Source: Erinaceus europaeus
Lineage: Eukaryota; Chordata; Mammalia; Eulipotyphla; Erinaceidae
Length of the DNA stretch: 64,000 bases
Direction: 5' to 3'
NCBI RefSeq assembly: GCF_950295315.1
Contig: NC_080185.1
Location: 41,814,602 to 41,878,601, forward strand
Every line of letters begins with the position of its first letter. Position 1 is the first letter of the stretch. The notes beneath the pieces were generated by a model. That model saw nothing but the letters and a program-made list of their open reading frames with translations. It searched no databases and was not told where the DNA came from. This document shows, one piece after another, positions 9,482 through 19,973 of the stretch. Made by a program: the position numbers and the translations under genes.

Positions 9482-9983
9482 GTTGTCACTGGGGTTTCAC
9501 TGCTCTAAGCTGACTTTTTCAGACCTAGACGAGAGATAGAGGGGTGGGTAAAAGAGACCACAACACCCAGGCTTTCTTCAGTGCAGTGGGGGCTGGACTT
9601 GAATCTGGGTCTCGTTCATGGCAAAGCAGCACACTGGAAGGAAGCTATTTTTTTTTTTTTAATTCTTAGCTTTTTAAAAATTTTTAAAAAATATTTATTC
9701 ATTTCCCCTTTTGTTGCTCTTGTTGTTTTATTGTTGTAGTTATTATTGTTGTTATTGATGTCGTTGTAATTGGATAGGACAGAGAAATGGAGGGAGTAGG
9801 GGATACAGAGGGGGGAGAGAAAGACACCTGAAGACCTGCTTCACCGCCTGTGAAGCAGCTCCCCTACAGGTGGGTGGGGGCTCGAACCAGGATCCTTAAG
9901 CAGATCCTTGCGCTTTGTGTCACGTGCGCTTAACCCGCTGCGCTACCGCCTGACTCCCCTAGGGAAGCTATTTCACTGGCCCA
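9482..9983 (-). mobile_element. SINE family E, reverse, split by an A copy
   Basis: Runs to GGAAGCTATTT at about 9648 and resumes AGCTATTTCACTGGCCC at about 9966; the shared GGAAGCTATTT is the target duplication. Confidence 0.75.
9650..9960 (-). mobile_element. SINE family A, reverse, nested in E
   Basis: T-run plus full body, ending CGCTACCGCCTGACTCCCC. Confidence 0.9.
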
Positions 9984-10010
9984 AAATAAATCAATCTTGA
10001 AAACATTTTT

Positions 10011-10378
10011 TGAGGTGGTATCTTAGTGTAATTTTAATCTGCATTTCTTTTTTTTTAAAGTTTTTAGTTATAAAATGGGAACACTGACAAGACTATAGGA
10101 TAAGAGGGGTACAACTCCACACAATTCCCGCCACCAGAACTCTGTATCCCATCTCCTCCCCTGATAGCTTTCCTATTCTTTATCCCTCGGGGAGCATGAA
10201 CCCAGGGTCATTATACAGAAGGTGGAAGGTCTGGCTTCTGTAATTGCTTCCCTGCTAAACATGGGCGTTGGCAGGTTGATCCATACTCCCAGCCTGTTTC
10301 TCTCTTTCCCTAGTGGGGCAGGCATCTGGGGAGGCGGGGCTCCAGGACACATGGTGGGGTTGTCTGCCCTGGGAAGTC
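10011..10378 (-). mobile_element. LINE-1 3' end with possible transduced segment
   Basis: A 5'-truncated L1 3'-end-like unit (GGGGTACAACTCCACACAAT; GGCTTCTGTAATTGCTTCCC) whose T-run is followed on the 3' side by 38 bases resembling ancient L1. Both lie inside a perfect 15-bp duplication, CTTGAAAACATTTTT (9996-10010 and 10379-10393). Confidence 0.6.
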
Positions 10379-10424
10379 CTTGAAAACATTTTTAAAAGAT
10401 TACCACCTAGGTTTAAAAAAAATT

Positions 10425-10710
10425 GGGGGGAGTTGGGCTGTAGCGCAGCGGGTTAAGCGCACGTGGCGCAAAGCGCAAGGACTGGTGAAAGACCCTGGTT
10501 CGAGCCCCCGGCTCCCCACCTGCAGGGGAGTCGCTTCACAAGCGGTGAAGCAGGTCTGCAGGTGTCTGTCTTTCTCTCCCTCTCTTCCCTTCCTCTCTCC
10601 ATTTCTCTCTGTCCTATCCAACAATGACGACATCAATAACAACATTAATAACAACAACAATAAAACAACAAAAGGGAATAAATAAATAAATATTTAAAAA
10701 AATTTTTTTA
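10425..10710 (+). mobile_element. SINE family A
   Basis: Complete; GTAGCGCAGCGGGTTAAGCG head and repeated ATAACAACA in the tail. Confidence 0.95.
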
Positions 10711-10714
10711 AAGT

Positions 10715-10872
10715 GGGGTAATCTGGGAGGTGGCGCAGAGGATAAAGCACTGGACTCTCAAGCATTAGGTCCTGAGTTCAATCCCTGGCAGCACATGTAC
10801 CAGAGTGATGTCTGGTTCTTTCTCTCTCTCCTATCTTTCTCATTAATAAATAAATAAAATCTTAAAATAAAA
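10715..10872 (+). mobile_element. SINE family C
   Basis: CTGGGAGGTGGCGCAGAGGA to AATAAATAAATAAAATCTTA; inserted directly behind the A tail. Confidence 0.95.
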
Positions 10873-10876
10873 GGTG

Positions 10877-10995
10877 AGGGGGCCAGATGGTGGTGCATCT
10901 GGCTGAGTGCACATGTTACAATATGCAAGGATCCAGGTTCAAATCCCTGGCTCACACCTGCAGGGAGAAAGCTTCATGAGGTGTGAAGCAGGGCT

Positions 10996-11052
<57 letters not shown>

Positions 11053-11120
11053 CCCCTTTCCCTCTGGATTGCTCTCTGTCTCTATCCAATAAATAAAATA
11101 ATATAAATAAATAAATAAAG
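10877..11120 (+). mobile_element. SINE family B with expanded (TC)n
   Basis: Body contains a TC tract (about 10999-11055) interrupted by TGTCTGTCTG. Confidence 0.9.
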
Positions 11121-11798
11121 GACTTGTTTTTTAGCAGGATAAAGTATTTGGTGTTTCCCATGCAAGACATTTTTCTGTCTTCTCCTGTGGACTTGTCTTC
11201 AAAGATAAGTGTGTTTCTCAAGAATGGCCTCACTGTGTGTAGGGGGGGGGACAGTTCTTTCTGGGAGATGACATTTGCATACCTGAAGAGTTCATTTGTC
11301 ATTATATCTTTTGAATCAGGTAAATGAGTGGTTAAGTGAATGACAGCTGGGGGTCAGCAAAAGCAAAGTGTCAACAAAAGCAACTAGATGACCTCTTGAG
11401 CCACTTGCCTACTAGTTCGGAAGATCATTTTAAAGGGGCTAACCCAAGAATAGATGTGGCCATGCATCAGGGTGTATAGTACATAGTCTCTGCATGATAC
11501 TTTATAAAAATAAAACTCACTTGATAATGCAAACAAACAAACAAAGGCACACCATAAGCATCCCTGCCTTATTCGGCAGAAACCACTAAACACCATAAGC
11601 CACCCACATGGCTTGGCGTCCCCAACGTCAACATGGAACTTAGCGTCACACCCAAGGCCCCACTGCTGCCTTCTCTGCTTCCTCTGGGGGTATTTCTCTA
11701 CTTCCTCTTCCTTTCCTGCCTCTACACTGCTGTACACAGGGCCCCATGGGTGGTGAGAAAGGGCTGGGGGTTAGGGAGGGCAAGAGTCCACACAGAGT
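11121..11798. other. Unique non-coding island, about 680 bp
   Basis: No repeat family recognised. Contains a G9 run at about 11241 and a short (CAAA)n. Open frames here look random in composition. Confidence 0.5.
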
Positions 11799-12068
11799 GA
11801 GAGTTGGGTGGTAGCACAGTGGGTTAAGCACAGGTGGTGCAAAGCACAAGAACCAGCGTAAGGATCCTGGTTTGAGCCCCCGGCTCCCCACCTGCAGGGG
11901 AGTCGCTTCACAAGCGGTGAAGCAGGTCTGCAGGTGTCTATCTTTCTCTCTCCCTCTCTGTCTTCCCCTCCTCTCTCCATTTCTCTCTGTCCTATCTAAC
12001 AATGATGACATCAGCAACAACAATAATAACTACAACAATAAAACAACAAGGGCAACAAAAAAAAATAA
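11799..12068 (+). mobile_element. SINE family A with target duplication
   Basis: Complete; flanked by AAGAGTCCACACAGAG and the slightly diverged AAGAGTCCACAGAG. Confidence 0.95.
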
Positions 12069-12236
12069 ATAAGAGTCCACAGAGTGTGGTGGGTGCACGG
12101 AATCTTCTCTTCAGGGGCTCCCCTCTAGTCCTTGGGGCCAGGAAAAGTATGACATGTATATTGGGGGGGGGTAAAGAGGAACATTTGTGTTTCTGTGCTG
12201 GGTGGGAATAAACAAAGACAAGTTGAGACTTCACTT

Positions 12237-12360
12237 TGGGGCAGTGTGACAGCTCACCTCCTGGGTAGTGCACTGCTTTGCCATGTGTATGACCCCAGTT
12301 TGAGTCCAACCCCTTGCAGCACTGGAGAAAGAGTGGGTGCTGTGGTCTCTCTCTCTCTCA
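12237..12360 (+). mobile_element. SINE family E
   Basis: GTAGTGCACTGCTTTGCCAT and GCTGTGGTCTCTCTCTCTCT. Confidence 0.85.
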
Positions 12361-12361
12361 G

Positions 12362-12564
12362 TTTACTATTATTTTTTTTAACTTGATAGCAGCATAGATA
12401 AATTGAGTGAGGAATAGAAAATAGGGAGGGAGGGAGAGAGAGACCTGTAGCCATGCTCCACTACTCATGAAGCTCCCCCCATGCAGGTGACGGAGGGGGC
12501 TTGAATCTGGGTCCTTGCACGTGGTGATGGGTGCGCTCAACCAGGCACGTCACTACCTGGCTCT
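12362..12564 (-). mobile_element. SINE family B, reverse
   Basis: Complete, diverged; head complement CGTCACTACCTGGCTC. Confidence 0.85.
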
Positions 12565-12585
12565 GAAAAAAAGAAACTAATTCTT

Positions 12586-12830
12586 TTTTTTTATTGTTGT
12601 TGTAGTTATTATTGTTGTTATTGATGTTGTTGTTGTGAGATAGGACAGAGAGAAATTGAGAGGAGGGGAAGACAGAGAGGGGGAGAGAAAGACACGTGCA
12701 GACCTGTTTCATTGCGTGTGAAGTGACTCTCTTGCAGGTGGGGAGCCGGGGGCTCGAACCGGGAGCCTTAGGCTAGTCCTTACACCTTGCGACACCTGCG
12801 CTTAACCTGCTGCGCCACCACCTGACTCCC
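12586..12830 (-). mobile_element. SINE family A, reverse, first of a stack
   Basis: Preceded by AAACTAATTCTT (12574-12585), the first of three copies of this target. Confidence 0.9.
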
Positions 12831-12871
12831 TCTCTCTCTATTTTTAATATAACGTATATATAACTATTTCA

Positions 12872-12918
12872 CTTCACGCCACCTGCACTTAACCTACTGT
12901 GCTACCGCCTGACTCCCA
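12872..12918 (-). mobile_element. SINE family A head fragment, reverse
   Basis: Only 47 bases of the tRNA-like head (GTGCTACCGCCTGACTCCC); followed by AAACTGATTCTT. Confidence 0.8.
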
Positions 12919-12933
12919 AAAAAACTGATTCTT

Positions 12934-13201
12934 TTTAAAAAATATTTATTTCCTTTTGTTGCCCTTGTTGTAGTTATTATTGTTGTTGTTATTGATGTCG
13001 TTGCTGTTGGATAGGACAGAGAGAAATGGAGAGAGGAGAAGACAGAAGGGGAGAGAAAGATACACACCTGCAAACCTGCTTCACCACCTGTGAAGTGACT
13101 CCCCTGTGAGTGGGAGGCCAGGGGTTCGAACAGGGATCCTTATGCCGGTCCTTGTGCTTTGCGCCACATGCACTTAACTGCTGCACTACTGCCCGACTCC
13201 T
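12934..13201 (-). mobile_element. SINE family A, reverse, second of a stack
   Basis: Flanked by AAACTGATTCTT (12922-12933) and AAACTAATTCTT (13205-13216). Confidence 0.92.
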
Positions 13202-13216
13202 AAAAAACTAATTCTT

Positions 13217-13360
13217 ATGTATTGAATACAGGAAAGAGAAGAGAGAGAGAGCTGTAGCACTAAAGCTTACCCCTGCAGGTGGGAACTGGGGTCTTGCACC
13301 CAAGTCCTTGGGCACTATAATGTGTGTGTTCAACCAAGTGTGCCACATCTGGCCCCCTGA
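13217..13360 (-). mobile_element. SINE family B, reverse, internally deleted
   Basis: Missing part of the CTGCTTCACCACTCGTG region; head complement GTGCCACATCTGGCCCC. Confidence 0.8.
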
Positions 13361-13364
13361 GATT

Positions 13365-13573
13365 TAAAAAAAATTTTTAAATTACCTTTATTTAGTGGAT
13401 AGAGACAACCAGAAATTGAGAGGGTAGAGGGCATAGAGAGACAGAGAGAAACCTGCAGCACTTCTTCACCACTTGCAGAGCTTTCCCCTACAGGTGGAGA
13501 CCAGGGGTTTGAACCCGGGTCCTTGAGCACTGTAACACGTATGCTCAACCAGGTGCATCACCACCCGGCCCCG
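13365..13573 (-). mobile_element. SINE family B, reverse
   Basis: Complete; GAGATTTA flanks both ends as a short target duplication. Confidence 0.9.
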
Positions 13574-13577
13574 AGAT

Positions 13578-13609
<32 letters not shown>

Positions 13610-13756
13610 ATTTCTTTATTGGGGAATTAATGTTTCACATTCAACAGTAAATACAATAGTTTGTACATGTATAACATTCCCCAGTTTCCCACATAACAAT
13701 ACAAAACCCACTAGGTCCTCTGTCATCTTTTCTGGACCTTTATTCTTCCCTTCACC

Positions 13757-14812
13757 CAACTTTCATTGATCTTTTGTATGGTTTTCTTATTCTCAATGTT
13801 ATTTATTTCTGCCCTAACTTTAGTGATTTCTGACCTTCTTGTTGCTTTAGGGTTCCTTTGTTTTTCTTCTTCTAGGTCTTGAAGATGTGCAATCAGGCTG
13901 TTTATTTGTGCTTTTTCTTGTTTCCTAATGTGTGCTTGTATAGCTATGAACTTCCCTCTCAGAATTGCCTTAGCTGTGTCCCAAATATTTTGATAGCTTG
14001 TGTCTTCATTCTCATTGAACTCTAGAAACATTTTGATTTCTTCCTTTATTTCCTCTTTGACCCAGAGGTTGTTAAGAAGTGTACTGTTGAGCTTCCACAT
14101 TTTGGGACTATTACTAATCTTTTGTTGATTGTTGTGTTAGTTTAATTCCACTGTGGTCTGAGAAGATGCTTGGGATGATTTCAATGCTCTTGAATTTGAT
14201 GATGCTGTCTTTGTGGCCTAACATATGGTCTATACTCGAGAATGACACATGTGCATTTGAGTAGAATGTGTATTCCAGTTTCTTGGGATGAATGACTCTG
14301 AAAATGTCCAATAGTTCTAGTTTATCTATCTCTTCATTTAGTTCCCTTATGTCTTTATTGATTTTCTGCCTGAATGATCTGTCAAGTTGAGAGAGTGGGG
14401 TGTTGAAGTCCCCTACTATGATTGTGTTGCTGTTAATATATTACTGTAGCTCTTTCAGTAGGAGTTTGATGTATTCAGATGGCTTCTCATTGGGTGCATA
14501 GATGTTAATAATTGTTAAGTCCTCTTGATTGATCCTCTGAGCATTAAGTAGTGTCCATTCCTATCTTTTTTAAATATTATCTATTTTAAAGTCTATCGTG
14601 TCAGATATGAGAATAGCTGTTCCTGCCCTTTTTTGTGGGCCATTGGCTTGTATGATAGTTTTCCATCCTTTCACTTTAAGTCTGTGTTTGTCTTGTTGAG
14701 TTAGGTGGGTTTCCTGTAGACAGCATATTGTTGGGTTGTATTTTCTGATCCATCTTCCTACTCTGTGTCTTTTAATAGGTGAATTCAGGCCATTGACATT
14801 TACTGATATCAA
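13757..14812 (-). pseudogene. LINE-1 ORF2 remnant, endonuclease half only
   Basis: Three in-frame fragments, broken by stops and shifts. The first (14812 down to 14570) opens with the endonuclease N-terminus: NVNGLNSPIKRH with its catalytic Asn and CCLQETHL with its catalytic Glu. The next (14311-14114) has the IDHMLGH and IFSDHSG motifs, including the catalytic Asp-His pair. The last (14100-13723) covers the linker before the reverse transcriptase and ends shortly after KTIQKINES, where the reading frame runs into 3' UTR sequence. In an intact L1 a roughly 150-kDa endonuclease/reverse transcriptase would follow. No activity is expected. Confidence 0.85.
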
Positions 14813-14828
14813 AGATTAAAGATATTTT

Positions 14829-15029
14829 TTAAATAATTTATTTCTTTATTGGGGAATTAATGCTTTACATTCAACAGTAAATACAATAGTTTGTACATGC
14901 ATAACATTCCCCAGATTGCCATTTAACAATACAACCCCCACTATGTCATTCATCATCTTTCCTGGACCTGTATTCTCCCCACCCACCCACCCACCCCAGA
15001 GTCTTTTACTTTGGTGTAATACTCGATTG
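14829..15029 (-). mobile_element. Nested LINE-1 3' end
   Basis: A 200-bp 5'-truncated L1 3' end inserted between the ORF1 and ORF2 remnants, with duplication AAGATATTTT at 14819-14828 and 15030-15039. Confidence 0.88.
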
Positions 15030-15199
15030 AAGATATTTTAACGCCATTCTTGTAGAGTTTTAGAGTGATCTGATATATGTCCTATTTATGGTGGTCTGAA
15101 TGTTTATAGAAGACCTTTCAGAACTTCTTTCAGGGCAGGCTTGGTGATAGTTGATTCCTTTAACTGTTGCTTGTCTGAGAAGGTTTTGATGCCTCCATC

Positions 15200-16060
15200 T
15201 AGTCTGAATGACAGTCTAGCAGGATATAGTATTCTTGGTTGAAAGCCTTTCTCATTGAGCACTCAATAGATATCTTGCCATTCTCTTCTGGCCTGTAGTG
15301 TTTGTGTGGAGAAGTCTGCTGCTAATCTTATGGGTTTTCCTCTGTAGGTGACTCTTTGTTTTTCTCTTGCAGCCTTCAGGATCCTTTCTTTATCCTTATT
15401 CCTTTCCATTCTAAAAATGATGTGTCTCGGTGTCTTTAAGTCTGGGTTAATTCTGTTTGGGACCCTCTGGGCTTCTTGAATCTTTATGTCTTTGATATTG
15501 TCTAGACTAGAGAAGTTTTCAGCTATTAATGGCCTGAAGAATGCTTTCTTCCTCTCCCTCTCTTTCTTCCTCTGGTAAACCAATAATGCATATGTTGTTT
15601 CTTTTGAAGTCATCCCATAGGACTCTGTTGTTATTTTCAGCATCTCTTAATCTCTTTTTGAGATCTCTTACTTCTTTTTTAGTTGTCTCTAATTCATCCT
15701 CAATCTAGCTAATTCTGTCTTCAGCCTCAATGATTCTATTCTCTCTTCCTTCTACTGTTTTCTGGAGTTCATCTATTTTGTTACCCTGTTCTGATACTGT
15801 TTTAGCTTGTTCAGCTAGTTGTGTTCTTAGCTCAGCTATTTCAGCTTTCAGCTCTCTAATAACCTTGAGATAATTAGTGTTTTCTTCCAGAGTCTCATTT
15901 GTTGTTCCTGTATTTCTGTGATTATTTCCTTAGCTAGTGTTTGGATGTTGAATTCATTATTTTGTGCTTCACCCTTTGGGGGGGCTTTTAGCTGAACTCT
16001 TGTACTGGTTTGTTTCTCCAATATTTCTTCTTGTTGGTTTAACCATTTTATATATTCCCT
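15200..16060 (-). pseudogene. LINE-1 ORF1 remnant
   Basis: The 15643-15263 fragment carries the conserved ORF1 nucleic-acid-binding part (SLDNIKDIKIQEAQRVPN; PRHIIFRMERNKDKERIL; KGKPIRL-like KPIRLAADFS; RREWQDIY). Upstream, 15650-16060 encodes a Glu/Lys/Leu-rich coiled-coil-like region in broken frame. ORF1 protein normally coats L1 RNA. Disrupted by stops; not functional. Confidence 0.75.
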
Positions 16061-16431
16061 CTCTCAGTATTTTTCAAATTACTGATCACTATTTCCTGGA
16101 TTGACTTGTGTCTAAATAATGTAATTAAAGGGCTCACAGTGGTGGAAGTTAATAGTTGTTTCAATAGTATTTTAATCCCTGAGTTGGAGCTTAGTGGTTT
16201 AAAAGCCTCTTTTTTTTTCTTTTTCTTCTCTGTAGGCTATGGGAGCCTGAGGGCTTTTAAACTATAAGTAGGCTTCTTAGCTAATCACTGACTCCTGACC
16301 AAGAGATAAGGCAGGGTGTGGCAGAGATAATCCAGTGGTTATGCAAAGAGACTTTCATAGCCCCATAGCTATGCCACCAAGGTATAGGTCTTCTCCTGAG
16401 TTTCCTGGTTAGATCTCTCTGTCCCATGGTG

Positions 16432-16446
16432 CCCCCCCCCCCCCCC
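16432..16446. repeat. Poly-C run of 15
   Basis: C15 within the L1 5' UTR. Confidence 0.95.
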
Positions 16447-16801
16447 GCTGCTCCAGATTCTGAAGGCTGTAGCAATGGAGACTCACAGTTGCACTTGGTG
16501 AGTCTCTGGGGAGTCCTCTCCTCCCTTCAGCTGTCCCCTTGTTAGTTGGACAGACTGGAGGTGGTGTCACAACTGATAAACTGCAGGACTCTTACCAGCC
16601 ACTTAATCTCTCCCTAGGCACCTCTCTGTCACCAGCCATGCATGTTTGCACTCACCGGTGATTTGGTGGGTTCCTGAAGTCATTCTAGTCCTGTCTTGTT
16701 TCGGTCCCAGGTGGTCTCCTTTGGTATTCCTAGTTGATCCAGGAGAGGAGAGGAAAGAGATCTGCTGCTGCTCGTAGCCCCGCCTCCGGAAGTCCTCTCT
16801 A

Positions 16802-17065
16802 TTTTTTTAATATTTATTTATTACCTTTTGTTTCCCTAGTTTTATTGTTGTAGTTATTGTTGTTCTTGATGTTGTCATTGTTGGATTGAACAGAGAGAAA
16901 TGGAGAGAGGAGGGGAAGACAGAGAGGGGGAGAGAAAGATAAACACCTGCAGACCTGCTTCACCACTTGTGAAGCGACTCCCCTGCAGGTGGGGAGCCAG
17001 AGCTCGAACCAGGATCCTTATGCCGGTCCTGAGCTTAACCTGCTGCACTAGCGCCCGATTTCCCA
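16802..17065 (-). mobile_element. SINE family A, reverse
   Basis: Abuts the 5' end of the L1. Complete apart from a short gap before the head. Confidence 0.92.
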
Positions 17066-17346
17066 AGATTTATTTTCATTTATTTATTTATTCCCTTTTG
17101 TTGCCCTTGTTTTTTTATTGTTGTAGTTATTATTGTTGTCATCATTGTTGACTAGGACCTAGAGAAATGGAGAGAGGAGGGGAAGACAGATGGGGAGAAA
17201 AAGATAGACACCTGCAGACCTACTTCACCACCTGTGAAGCAACTCCCCTGCAGGTGGGGAGCCAGGGGCTTGAACCAGGATCCTTTCACCAGTGCTTGCC
17301 CTTTGCGCCACATGTACTTAACCCACTGCGTTACCACCTGACTCCC
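17066..17346 (-). mobile_element. SINE family A, reverse
   Basis: Second A in direct tandem; GCGTTACCACCTGACTCCC head complement. Confidence 0.92.
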
Positions 17347-17444
17347 TATTTTTTATATGTATATGATAGATAATTAATTTCACATGAAGCAGATAGAAAG
17401 AATGACAGAGAGAGAGAGAGAGGAGCCAGAGCACGACTTCACTA

Positions 17445-17660
17445 CATGTAGTCCCGGAGGTAGAGCAGGTAGCACACCTGGTTGAGCCCACCTGTTACAA
17501 TGCACAAGGACCCAAGTTCGAGTCCCCAGTCCCCACCTGCAGGGGGAAAGCTTTGCGAGTAGAGAAGCAGGGTTGCAGGTGTCTCTCTATCTCTCTCCCT
17601 CTATCATCTCCTTCCCTCTCCATTTCTGGCTATCTCTATCCAGTAAATAAAGATAGTAAA
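17445..17660 (+). mobile_element. SINE family B
   Basis: GTAGCACACCTGGTTGAGCC head to CAGTAAATAAAGATAGTAAA; a (GA)n run of about 9 units follows. Confidence 0.9.
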
Positions 17661-17683
17661 ATGAGAGAGAGAGAGAGAGAAAA

Positions 17684-17966
17684 GACAGGTGGTAGCACAG
17701 TGGGTTAAGCGCAGGTTGCATGAAATGCAAGGACCGGCTTAAGGATCCCGGTTTGAGGCCCCGGCCCCCTACCTGCAGGGGAGTCGCTTCACAGGCAGTG
17801 AAGCAGGTCTGCAGGTATCTGTCTTTCTCTCCCCGTCTTCCCCTCCTCTCTCCATTTCTCTCTGTCCTATCTAATAACAATGACATCATCAATAACATCA
17901 GTAATAACTACAACAACAATAAAAACACAAGGGCAACAAAAGGGAAAATAAATAATAAAAAAAAAA
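17684..17966 (+). mobile_element. SINE family A
   Basis: GGTGGTAGCACAGTGGGTTA head; tail contains repeated AATAACATCA. Confidence 0.92.
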
Positions 17967-17971
17967 GAGAG

Positions 17972-18030
17972 AACTGGGAACCTCAGGCATGCAAGTCCGA
18001 CAGTCTACAAGTTGAGCTATCTCCCCAGCC
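17972..18030 (-). mobile_element. SINE family G fragment, reverse
   Basis: CAGGCATGCAAGTCCGACAG and GAGCTATCTCCCCAGCC. Confidence 0.6.
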
Positions 18031-18251
18031 ACCCTGTCGTTTTTGTACATGGCACTTCTGTGGGAAACTTCATAGACCAAGGGGGGATAAAGCAGGAGTC
18101 TGGATGCAGCCTGCCCCCGCAGAGAGCCCTGGGAAACTACTAGCTGACAAATGACTGGTCGAGCACTTAAGGGTTTTCCTGTAGAGTTTATCCCCACCCC
18201 CACCCCATATCATCTACCCTGTGACCTGCAAAGCGATTCTTGTATAACTTC

Positions 18252-18525
18252 ATCATGGCAGTAGTGCAGCGGGTTAAGCGCAGATGGCGCAAAGCGCAAG
18301 GACCGGCTAAAGGATCCTTATTTGAGCCCCCGGCTCCACACCGGCAGGTGAGTCCCTTCACAGGCAGTGAAGCAGGTCTGTGGGTGTCTTTCTCTCCCCC
18401 TCTCTGTCGTCCCCTCCTCTATTTCTCTCTGACGTATCCAACGACAAAGACATCAATAACAATAATAATAACTACACTGATAAAACAAGGGCAACAAAAG
18501 GGAATAAATAAATTCTTTTTAAAAA
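18252..18525 (+). mobile_element. SINE family A with target duplication
   Basis: Flanked by AACTTCATCATGG and AACCTCATCATGG; complete. Confidence 0.93.
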
Positions 18526-18537
18526 ACCTCATCATGG

Positions 18538-18650
18538 GCAGGGGAAGCCACGTATTCTGCAGAATGGCTCCCATGCCTGAGGCTCCAAGGTCCCAGGTTC
18601 AATCCCCAGTATTACAAGAAGCCAGAACTGAGCAGTGCTCTGGTTTAAAA
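18538..18650 (+). mobile_element. SINE family D
   Basis: GAGGCTCCAAGGTCCCAGGT and AGCCAGAACTGAGCAGTGCT. Confidence 0.8.
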
Positions 18651-18724
18651 CAAACAAACCCCCAAACCCCATCATGCTACTCCTCTGCTTAGGAACCTTC
18701 TATGGTTCCCAGTGACATTTAAGT

Positions 18725-18870
18725 TAATATTTGTATTTTTAAATATTTGTTTATTTATTCCTTATTTATTTATTTATTCTGTAGGTAGGAGCTGGGGGCT
18801 CAAACCAAGATCCTTATGTCCTTGTGCTTTGCGCCACCTGCACCTAACCCGCTGTGCTACCACCTGACCC
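18725..18870 (-). mobile_element. SINE family A, reverse, internally deleted
   Basis: Tail complement is joined straight to GTAGGAGCTGGGGGCTC; about 130 internal bases are absent. Confidence 0.85.
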
Positions 18871-18877
18871 CCTGTAT

Positions 18878-18997
18878 TTTTTTTATATATTTATTTACTG
18901 GATAGAGACAGCCAGAAATCATGAGGGAATGGGGTGATAGAGAGGAAGAGAGGCAGAGAGACACCTGCAACACTGCTTTACCACTTGTGAAGCTTTA
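18878..18997 (-). mobile_element. SINE family B, reverse, 3' half
   Basis: Ends at CTTGTGAAGCTTTA, where the next A copy begins. Confidence 0.75.
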
Positions 18998-19004
18998 TAA
19001 CATA

Positions 19005-19281
19005 ATTTTTAAAAATATTTATTTATTCCCTTTTGTTGCCCTTGTTGTTTTATTGTTGTTGTTATTAATGTCATTGTTGTTGGACAGGACAGAGAGAAAT
19101 GGAGAGAGGAGGGGAAGACAGAGAGGGGGAGAGAAAGAGAGACACCTGCAGACCTGCTTCACTGCCTGTGAAGTGACTCCCCTGCAGGTGAGGAGCTGGG
19201 GGCTTGAACTGGGATCCTTACGCAGCCGGTCCTTGTGCTTTGTGCACGTGCACTTAACCCACTGCACTACCGCCCAACTCC
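19005..19281 (-). mobile_element. SINE family A, reverse
   Basis: Complete; three extra bases (GCA) in the GATCCTTACGCAGCCGG stretch. Confidence 0.93.
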
Positions 19282-19311
19282 CTTTTTTCTTTTTCTTTTA
19301 TTTATTATTTT

Positions 19312-19430
19312 TTTTTTTAGCACTGCTCATCTCTGGCTTATGGTGGTGCAAGGGATTGAAGCTGGGACTTCGGAGCCTCAGGCATGGCAGTCTCTTTAAA
19401 TAACCATTATGCTATCTTCCACCCCCACCC
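19312..19430 (-). mobile_element. SINE family D, reverse
   Basis: AGCACTGCTCATCTCTGGCT after a T-run. Confidence 0.85.
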
Positions 19431-19579
19431 TGTATATTTTTTCTTAAATAAGTAGTGGTGCTCTAGTGGTGGTAGAAATCAGGACGGGATCACTGGTGGG
19501 TCAGGGGTCACCCATGGTTCAGGGTATTGATGGAGGGAAAACCTGAGAGACTTTTGGGGAGCAGGATGGATGCTGATTC

Positions 19580-19757
19580 TTTTTTTTTAATTATTAATTT
19601 GTTTATTTGTTTTGAGAGAGAGAGAGAGAGAGAGAGAGAAGGAGGAGGAGGAGTGACAACCAGAGCATCACTCTGGCACATGTGATGCTGGGGATTGAAC
19701 TTAGGCCCTTACGTTTGCCAGTCCAATGTTCTACCCACTAGGCCACCTCCCAGGCCA
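19580..19757 (-). mobile_element. SINE family C, older copy with (GA)n
   Basis: (GA)n at 19613-19638, then ATCACTCTGGCACATGTGAT and GGCCACCTCCCAGGCC. Confidence 0.8.
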
Positions 19758-19973
19758 CCTGTATTCTTTCTGCATGACCAGTGTGATCCTCAGGGATCTA
19801 CACTCCCATTGGCTTCCCCAGCTTGGCCAGTCCCTCCTTCCCTGGCACCCACCATCCTGGCTGGCTCCCTGGCTTACATCTCCTGGCACTTGCTCTATTT
19901 GGCCTCAAGGCTTGGCTTCCCCACTGCCCAGTTTTCCCCTCACCCAGGAACCTTAGATCAGGCTTACTCTTCC

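Larger units (their letters stand above)
13605..16795 (-). mobile_element. LINE-1, internally deleted
   Basis: Read on the minus strand: GC-rich 5' region near 16795 (GGAGGCGGGGCTACGAGCAG), 5' UTR to about 16100, ORF1 remnant, ORF2 endonuclease remnant, then a sharp jump at about 13757 to the L1 3' end (13757-13605). The reverse transcriptase and everything after it up to the 3' UTR is missing. A shorter L1 3' end is nested at 14829-15029. A (TTTA)n tract at 13575-13605 stands at the tail end. Confidence 0.85.

Noticed and set aside
18664..18716. Segment CTACTCCTCTGCTTAGGAAC resembling an ancient LINE-2 or related repeat
   Set aside because: Only about 50 bases match a remembered consensus, too little to annotate.
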